The notes below the pieces were generated by a model, which was not told the DNA's origin, made no database searches, and saw only the letters and a program-made list of their open reading frames with translations. A DNA stretch of 64,000 bases from Prionace glauca (lineage: Eukaryota; Chordata; Chondrichthyes; Carcharhiniformes; Carcharhinidae). The position numbers and the translations under genes are program-made. The stretch spans positions 62,894,470 through 62,958,469 of the forward strand of contig CM075724.1 of the NCBI GenBank assembly GCA_037974335.1, in the 5' to 3' direction. Shown here piece after piece: positions 56,740 through 64,000 of the stretch (within the stretch, counting starts at the first letter, position 1; each line of letters opens with the position of its first letter).

Positions 56740-57220
56740 TGAAATAAAAAGATCGCATCAATTCAACCAGGCTACCTTTGTCCTTCTGACTTTTCTCGTC
56801 CATATGTAAACTAAAATCTTCCACGATTACCATTGTACCTCTATGAGAAGCTCCAATTATTTTTCCCTTTATGCTCCACCCTACCATGTGATTACTGTTC
56901 GAAGGCCTGTACACAACTCCCACAAGTGACTTCTTATATTTACCATTTCTCAACAGGATCCAAATCATTTCACAGTCACGGTTTTCTGAATTTCGGACAT
57001 CTATTCTATTGCGTTCATACAATCTTTAACTTATAGAACCACTCGTTTACATTTGTCAGGCGTGCTGCCGTCTCTAAATATCTTCTGCCTTTCATTAGTA
57101 AATTCTCAAAACATTTCCTGTTGCGGTCATGCCAGTGTAGATCCTTCAAATTCGGTGGCAAAAATGGTGATCCAATAACACCATCATCTCCCAAGGTAAA
57201 TATTGAACGTCGAGACACTA
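56740..57220 (-). mobile_element. LINE endonuclease fragment
   Basis: The minus strand reads VGVVYRPSNSNHMVGWSIK and MVIVEDFSLHMDEKSQ (56930-56790), equivalent to VVYRPPNND and MGDFNLHIDW of family A. It sits just downstream of the second V exon, in what would be the V-to-C1 intron. Confidence 0.5.
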
Positions 57221-59756
57221 ATCACTCCAAACCGTTTCCGCCCGACTGGACATAACCGCTCTTCTGGGAAATCGATCGCTGTAGGAGCCTTCCAGGATAG
57301 ACCCCCAGGAGGAGAGCAGACGTATTTTTTGGATGTTCCGAAAGATTCGCAAATGGGTCAAATATGCCGACTGACTCATGTGTGAACCAGGCTTAAGAAT
57401 AACGAAAATTCAGAAGGTTCTTTGGGAATGAACCAAGAACATCGGGCGCATTCATCGCCTTATGCACAATTACACTTGAGGCTGCGCAAACAGCGCAGGA
57501 GCCCCCGGGCAAATTATCTTATCAATCCCTTAGGATCACCTGTGTGCCAGAGTGTGCAGATCACACATTGGGCTTATCAACCATCTCGGAACCTATCGAC
57601 CTGCAGTAGGAACAAGTCACCCTTGATCCCGAGGGATTATCAATGGGAAAGAGAAAAAGAACATTGCAAGACAGCTTCAATGTGATCTGCATTTCCATCA
57701 TTCATCAGAACTCGACCAAGCATCCCAAGTGTTGTACATGATAATCTAACTGTAGAATCTCTACATTATTCGGCCCACTGAGTCTGCACCGTCTCTCAGA
57801 AACAGCATCATACTCAGGCCTCCCCGCAAATTCAGCAAATCTGATCTTGGATACGAAGATCATTGTAACCACTTTGAATTTCGGCAATCTAATTTAAATC
57901 TCCCACATTGTAACTGGGTGTCAATAAATAATTCATTCAGACATGATATTTGAAGCATTTGTGCGTCGTCTGGATTGAAAATAACTGGTCTGATTGCTTC
58001 GTATTCTCTTTCGTACAGTTTGAATATGTCGTTTTTAAGAACCAACCCATAATAAACCTGAAGGAAAAACTTTTCTGTCGGTGTTTACTGATAATAAGAT
58101 TTTCCAACAAAGATCAAATTTGCACCACTAATTGTTATGCCGTGACCCTGTTTTTTTTAAAAAAATGAACAAATTGTTCAGCGATCGCTTGCATTTAATT
58201 ATATTGTATACTCCATTTACTTTCCTAATAATTACAGACAGAATAATGATATTCGGCCTGAGGTGCCTATGCGTGTTTAATCGATTTTCACACTCCAATT
58301 TTATCTCAGTAACCCGTCAAATTAGCATGTGCATGTCCAAGTGCCTTTAGAAATTCCCTCTGAAATCCAATTCCAATACTCTTTTAGGTAACGCATTCCA
58401 AAACTTAAATCTTTGTTTGAAACCAATTCTCTTCATTTCCTTTCAGGTCATCTTTCCAACTATTTTGGCATGTTTCTGTGACTTCTGGTTACTGACCCAA
58501 TCGTTTTAAACTGGAGTTGTTTAATTCGGGTCTAGATTGTTTTGATCTGGTGGCGGATTACAACATAGTTCAGGCAGTCATCATGTTCGAATTCTCAGGT
58601 ATGCTATTGAATTGTAGCGGTGCAGAGAAGATTTTGACCGTTTGGTTTATGCAGCTGTCAAATGTACAGCGGGACAAGTGCGCGACGCTCCCCTGCAAAG
58701 AACAAGTTGTGGTCTATTACTTCACTTCTCCATAGCAGCAATACAATTTTAAATATAGCTCATTGCAACATCGTGCGGTACCGCCACATATATATCAACA
58801 AGAGTCACGATCACAATCAACCACCTGCATTTTATTTCTTAGCATCCATACCTAAATTCTTCTATCCTGAAGACAGAATATCGGAGCCTTTCTAATGTTT
58901 TTCGAAATTATGCAAAATATAAAGTTAATCGCAGACATGATTTTGCTATCCCTCGTCGACAAAGACGTTACATGACTTCCACGCTGTTTCTCGATAGATT
59001 GCAACACTCTTCCGCTTATCATATCGGACCCAGAAATGTTTTTTGTTGGCCACAACTGAATTTCCTGCAATTGTCAGTGCTTTGGCTGGAATGCATCTGC
59101 TTAAGGTTGCTCTTTTTACAGTACCATAGCCGATATTTTACTCCGCTCTGCTGTAGCAGACGGGGTGCTCACGGGCCTGAGTAGCAATGTACTGAATTGC
59201 GCGATTTTGCCGCCGAGAATCCACACGTGAAGGCGTTCAGGTTACAGGAAAGACTGTACCATTTTGTACTGTCATTGTAGCAGCTGTCCTCAAGACAGGC
59301 AGACATTGAATGAAGTGTTTTTTTTTGTGGTCACTGACTGATTGGACGTTGATTGAACGAATGCCTTTTACTGATTCGGGTCACTGAATGGTGCATGAGG
59401 TCTTGCAGGCCACATGCAGGCGGTGTGTGGCACGTTCTGTACAGCGTATTTCATCGATGGCCGTAAGTACAATTAACATATCCGCCTGGTGGGTTTACAC
59501 ATAATCGCTGACCCTCTTGAGCATAACATTGGTCATTCCTTCATCTTACAGGGAATTGTAACCTGTGAGATCCGCATCTTCCCAGTAAATTCATGAAAGA
59601 TACGCACCCATGGACATTGTAAGAAATTGTGCTCTTCTGAGACACTGTAACTGGACTCCCCAACCCAATTGGTCGAGTTCGAATTGAGGTAGTGTGAATA
59701 AACTAATGATGACCACTATGTACAGCCTTCGAGGCCATGCGGCACATTCCCTTAGA
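57221..59756. other. No supported gene; no C1 or membrane exon found
   Basis: I searched by eye for a C1 pattern (F-Y-P, Y-x-C-x-V-x-H) and for a hydrophobic exon with basic end on the plus strand. Neither is visible. Open frames of 60-87 codons lack domains. Confidence 0.35.
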
Positions 59757-59960
59757 AAATAGGGACATACAAAATAAGAGCAGGAATAAGCAACTCAGCC
59801 GCTGAAGCCTGTTGCGCCATTCAGTTCAATCATAGCTGATCTTATCTCGGACTCATTTCTCCTCCTTAATTTTATTTAGTGTTGCGTCATCCATTTCAAT
59901 TTGCGCGGACGCTTTGAGTGAAGTAATTCTTCCTCATTCTTGTTTTAAATCTGCTACAAC
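59757..59960 (-). mobile_element. LINE 3' end fragment
   Basis: GGGACATACAAAATAAGAGC, GTTGCGCCATTCAGTTCAATC and TTTGAGTGAAGTAATTCTTCC are the antisense of the CR1-like 3' end (tail, 3' untranslated region, F-F-T-Q-R-V block). It is diverged and has lost its tail repeat. Confidence 0.55.
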
Positions 59961-60569
59961 TTAACCTACAACTACGGCCTTACCTTCCAGAATGCGCAAT
60001 ATTTTAGCACTATCCTTTGCACTATCTTTAAAATCCATCTCAGCCAAAACCTTCCTCTTGAAATTATTCTGGTAGAAAGTATAATCCCTCCCCACCACGC
60101 CATGTTCAGCCATCCCTCCATCCATTTCCACCCCCACCAGCCTCTCCCACACCCGCCCCCAGCACCGTCACCGTTCAGCAGCATTTGTGTTGCTGCCGCT
60201 AATGCTCGATTGCAACGAACCGTAAACTTAGGGAATGCCAATGGTTATGGTTCATTTGGATTTAAAAGAAACAATTTATGAAGCTCTGTTTGTTAAACTA
60301 TTAAAACTGGAGATCGTGGGATCTTAAAAAAGCTTCACCTGAAGATTTATCAATGGACAGTAAAAAGATGTTATGAATATATTGGTTACTTTGGGTTGGT
60401 AAGCTATAAGGAACATTGCACCACAAGGGCCAGCGCATGGTGTGAACTATTTATAAAGCATGCTAGCGACACATAGGATAGGACTCAATGTAAACGATCC
60501 AATTTTACAGACGATGCAGTTGCATGACAAAGCAAGTTGTGAAGAGGATGCTAAATTGGAAAACTGAAA

Positions 60570-63148
60570 TGGATGCAGGAAAGGCATGTGCCTGTTAGGA
60601 GGAAGGATGGGAAAGGTAGGATTAGAGAGCCGTGGATTACTAGAGATATTGAGGACCTGGTCAGGAAGAAACGAGAGGCATATGTTAGTCTAAGCAACTG
60701 GAAACGGAGACAGTGTTGGAGGAGTACAGAGAGAGTAGGAGGGATCTCAACAGGGGAGTTAGGAGGGCAAAAAGCGGGCATGAAATGGCTTTGGCTGGTA
60801 GGATTAAGGAAAATCCAAAGGCGTTTTACTCCTATGTTAGGAAGAAAACGGTGGCTAGGGGAAAAATCGGTCCCCCCAGGGACAGACGTGGCGAATTGTG
60901 CTTAGAGGCAGAGGGAATGGGGGAGATCCTGAATGAATACTTTGAACAAAGAACAACCCAGCACGGGAAACAGGCCGTTCGGGCCAACGAAGGTCGGTAT
61001 TCAAGAAGGAGAGGGGCTTGATGTCTGGTACGGTCTTCGAGGGGGCGGTAGACCAATTGAAGGAACTATCGATTACGAGGGAAGAAGTGTTAGGGCTTTT
61101 AGGTAGCATTAAAACTGATAAATCTCCGGGGCCTGATGGCATTTAACCTAGCCTGCTTAGGGAGGCGAGAGATGAAATTGCTGGGGCTCTGACGCAAATC
61201 TTCGTCTCTTCTTTGGACACAGGTGAGGTCCCAGAAGACTGGAGGATAGCGAACGTAGTACCGTTGTTTAAAAAGGGTAGGAGGGATAACCCAGGTAATT
61301 ATAGGCCGGTGAGTTTGACGTCAGTGGTAGGCAACTTGATGGAGAGGATTCCTAGGGATAGGATATATGAGCACTTAGACCGTTGCAATCTGATTAAGGA
61401 TAGGCAGCATGGCTTTTAAAGGGGAAGTCTTGCCTTACGAATCTGGTAGAATTTTTTGAGGAGGTGATAAAAACGGTCGACGAAGGACGAGCCGTTGATG
61501 TCGTCTATATGGATTTCAGTAAGGCGTTTGACAAAGTCCCTCGGGATAGGTTGGTAGAAAAGATTAACGCTCATCGAATACAAGGCCAGGTATCTAGATG
61601 GTTTGAGAATTGCCTTTCTAAGAGGAGGCAAAGAGTAGTAGTGGAGGGGTCCTTTTCTTGCTGGAGATCTGTCAGTAGTGGTGTGCTGCAGAGCTCAGTA
61701 CTGGGACCTCTTCTCTTTGTAGTATATATAAATGACTTGGAAGAGGGAGTAAGTGGTGTGATCAGCAAATTTGCAGATGACACTAAGATGGCTGGATTGG
61801 CGGGCAGTGAGGAGCAGTATCTGGCAATACAACGGGATATTGATAGGCTGGTATATTGGGCAGACATATGGCAACTGCAGTTTAATCCTGATAAATGTGA
61901 GGCGATGCATTTTGGCCGGAATAATGTAGGGGGGAGTTATATGATAAAGGGCAAGCCTATAAAGAGTATAGAAATGCAGCGAGACCTGGGGCTGCAAGTG
62001 CACATGTCTTTGAAGATGGCAGTACAAGTGGAGAAGGTTGTGGAGAAAACCTATGGTATGTTAGCCTTTATAGGAAGGGGTATAGAGTATAAGGGCTGGA
62101 GTCTAATGTTGCAGTTGTATAGAATGTTGGTTAGGCCGCATTTAGAATACTGCGTCCAGTTCTGGTCACCTTACTACCGGAAGACGTGGAGACTATGGAG
62201 AGAGATCAGAGGAGGTTTACCAGGATGTTGCCTGGTATGGAAGGACTGGGTTATGAGGAAAGATTGAGCGAATGGGGCTGTTTTCCCTTGAAAGATGTCG
62301 ACTGAGGGGGGATCTAATAGAGGTATATAAAATTATGAGGGGGATAGACAGTGTAAACAGAGGTAAGCTGTTTCCTATGTTAGAGACACACAGGACGAGG
62401 GGCACGGGCTTAAGGTGAGGGGGAGAGGTATAACACAGATATTAGAGGGAGGTTTTTCACACAGAGGGTAGTGGAGGTGTGGAATGCTCTGCCATGTAAG
62501 GTGGTGGAGGAAGGCACGCAGGAGTTGTTTAAGAGTAACTTAGACAGGCACATGAATTGGTTGGAGATGGGAGGATATAGGAGATTGTTTTAAATAAGAT
62601 TCATTAGCATTGGGACGTCCCTGGTAATGTAAAAGGATGTGGTATGATAATAATGTTTTTCTCTTTTAATTCACAGGTTTTAAGTCGGTCCGCCTTGTTG
62701 TCCAACGAGAGGCATACACGCAATGGGTCGTACTTGGGCTGCTCTTGAATGTTCGGGAGTAGCCTAGTTCTTCATGTCATTAGTGTGTGCTTAAACTGGA
62801 CCAGATGCTGGGCAACACGACAGCTCATTGACGATCACTGTTTGCTGTGCAGACGCATGGATTTTGGCCAGGGTCTGGGGGAGTTTCCCTGGACATTTTC
62901 CCCGTGCTTGCGTGGGTTTTCTCCGGGTGCTCTGGTTTTCTCCCATACCCCAAAGATGTGCTGTTAGCTGATTGGATAAATTGTCCCTAAATTAGTTTCC
63001 CTCAATGTGCAATGCCTTAAACAATAGATAAGGGTCATGGGTGGAGGGGAGGGGGGGGGGGGGGACACTGGTAATGTTAAAATGGCGGCGCGGCCTCGTT
63101 GGGCCGAAGGGCCTGTTTCCCGGGCTGTTTTTGTTCTTTGTTCTTTGT
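60570..63148 (+). mobile_element. CR1-clade LINE family C, longest copy
   Basis: Linker HVPVRRKDGKGRIREPWITR (60585), KSPGPDGI (61120), NYRPVSLTSVVGNLME (61300), VYMDFSKAFDKVPRDRLVE (61505), GVLQSSVLGPLLF (61680; the family pattern is GVPQGS), KFADDTKMAG (61765), then the C-terminal region to about 62600. The 3' untranslated region has the SINE-like stretch 62800-62960 and ends with GGGCCGAAGGGCCTGTTTCC and TTTGTTC units at 63148. Breaks include frameshifts near 60700 and 61410, a stop near 61145, and one missing base near 62183 (GAAGACGTGG, expected GAAGGACGTGG). It is 5' truncated after the endonuclease. An AACTGAAATG stands on both sides (about 60560 and 63162). Confidence 0.85.
60945..60992 (-). 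mobile_element. About 48-bp nested family C tail fragment
   Basis: GAACAAAGAACAACCCAGC, ACGGGAAACAGGCCGTTCGG and GCCAACGAAG are the antisense of the extreme 3' end of family C (CGTTGGGCC, GGCCTGTTTCCCG, GTTCTTTGTTC). They interrupt the NEYF-SVFKKERGL stretch of the plus-strand family C copy. It is an extremely 5'-truncated insertion. Confidence 0.75.
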
Positions 63149-64000
63149 AAAGGAATATAAACTGAAATGCGCGGTAAATAAAAATGGCAGATGGAATATA
63201 AGGTGAGGGAAAGCAAAGTTATCCAATTTGGAATTAAGAATATGAAAAGCAGAAAATGTTTTTAACAGCGAGACAATAATTAATGTATATATTCAAAGAG
63301 AGTTGGGTATCCTTGATCATGAATCTCAGAATCTTAAGATGCAAGTCCATAATTGCACGAAACCATGCTAGCCCTTTTGCAAATGGATTGAAGTACAACA
63401 ATAACAGTTTCCTCCTATTATAATTGCCCTTTTGACACAAATCTGCTATCCCTGAAAGACTGTGTGCAATTTCTAACTTCCTATCGATGCTTAGCTTAGA
63501 TGGGCTGGAACAGAGTTAATGAACTGATTCATGTGATGAGGGTGCTGTCCTACGAGAGAGAAAATAATAGACTAGGCCTATATTCTACCTAAATGAGAAG
63601 AGTAAGTGGATTGCATATTGCTATTTACAAATTATTAAGGAGATCACAGAGTGGACACATTTTTAACTACTTGAAAGATGCTTCCCATTACTGCAGAATA
63701 CAAAACTAAGAGTTATAGACTCAGGATAAATGGCCAGTCATTTAGGACTGAGTTGACAAGAAGTATCATGACTCCAAGTTTGCGTTAATTTATGCCTCAA
63801 GAATAGCGAACCATTTTCTGTACAAGCGCAGTATCAGTCTAAATGTGTGCTGTTATTTTAAATGAACAAGTTTGCTTACCAAAGGCTAAACATACTGTGC
63901 AGTTCTTAATGAAGAGCAAGTTCTTGAATTCACTTTTATGTATCAACAATTGACGCTGGGCAACATGTTTTTGGCGAGTCAGTGAATGATGAATGTATAG

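Larger units (their letters stand above)
60305..63830 (+). mobile_element. Very old LINE split by a family C LINE
   Basis: Flanks 60305-60566 and 63153-63830 belong to one decayed plus-strand copy. The right flank still reads WQMEYKVRE, SKVIQFG (63185), LHETMLALLQMD (63355), DCVQFLTS (63465), LSYERENNRLGLYS (63550) and GQSFRTELTRSI (63735), in CR1 C-terminal order. The left flank matches the decayed LINE at 45535-45740. Confidence 0.45.

Noticed and set aside
56484-59184. Possible C1 or membrane exon of the second receptor
   Set aside because: No F-Y-P/W/Y-x-C-x-V-x-H pattern and no hydrophobic exon with phase-1 splice sites could be found. The frames at 58517-58735 and 58972-59184 have cysteines but not the domain spacing.
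1-64000. CRISPR array, operon or bacterial-type regulatory sites
   Set aside because: No regularly spaced short repeats apart from the 73-bp triplicate and LINE tails; the sequence is eukaryotic.

Overview
This window looks like a vertebrate nuclear genome, most probably a cartilaginous fish (shark or ray). The evidence is the absence of any compact gene array, a split immunoglobulin-superfamily gene with phase-1 introns, and a dense carpet of CR1-clade LINEs, Rex1/L2-like LINEs, Penelope-like element ends and tRNA-derived SINEs whose sequences I recognise as typical of elasmobranchs. The organism call is inference from repeats; no species can be named.

The only host gene I can build is on the minus strand, 24380 down to 18826. 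It has five exons: signal peptide, V-set domain ending in a J-like G-x-G-S-x-L-T-V strand, C1-set domain, transmembrane segment, and a candidate short cytoplasmic tail. All splice sites are GT/AG, all introns are phase 1, and the frame is open for 303 residues. It resembles the NKp30/B7-H6 (NCR3/NCR3LG1) group and other V(J)-C1 receptors. A second, plus-strand relative starts at 55926 (signal exon plus V exon). Its V exon is one base short of an open frame, and no C1 or membrane exon is visible downstream. The two are head to head, about 31.5 kb apart.

Almost everything else is retroelement sequence, often nested. Layout: 540-1345 SINE split by a LINE; 1353-2590 old LINE; 4028-4330 G/C-rich inverted repeat; 5873-6124 and 8550-9113 Penelope-like ends; 9690-13258 a 5'-truncated CR1 LINE that keeps part of ORF1 and essentially all of ORF2; 13690-14975 SINE and Rex1/L2-like LINE; 15359-16259 LINE family C; 18610-24480 the receptor gene with repeats in its introns; 27683-27901 a 73-bp triplicate; 28870-32110 SINE and LINE scraps; 32985-45215 a pile of old minus-strand LINEs with at least seven later insertions; 46060-54995 SINEs and LINEs; 55926-56466 the second receptor fragment; 60305-63830 an old LINE split by a family C LINE.

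The repeats record an order of events. One CR1 copy (37959-41575) sits in an older LINE with a 5-bp target duplication and itself received another LINE and a SINE. Family B and C LINEs and the tRNA SINE share a 3' tail, and family C also carries the body of that SINE in its 3' untranslated region. For brevity: family A has an 8-bp TTCTTATG tail repeat, family B has GTTCTAT, and family C has TTTGTTC.
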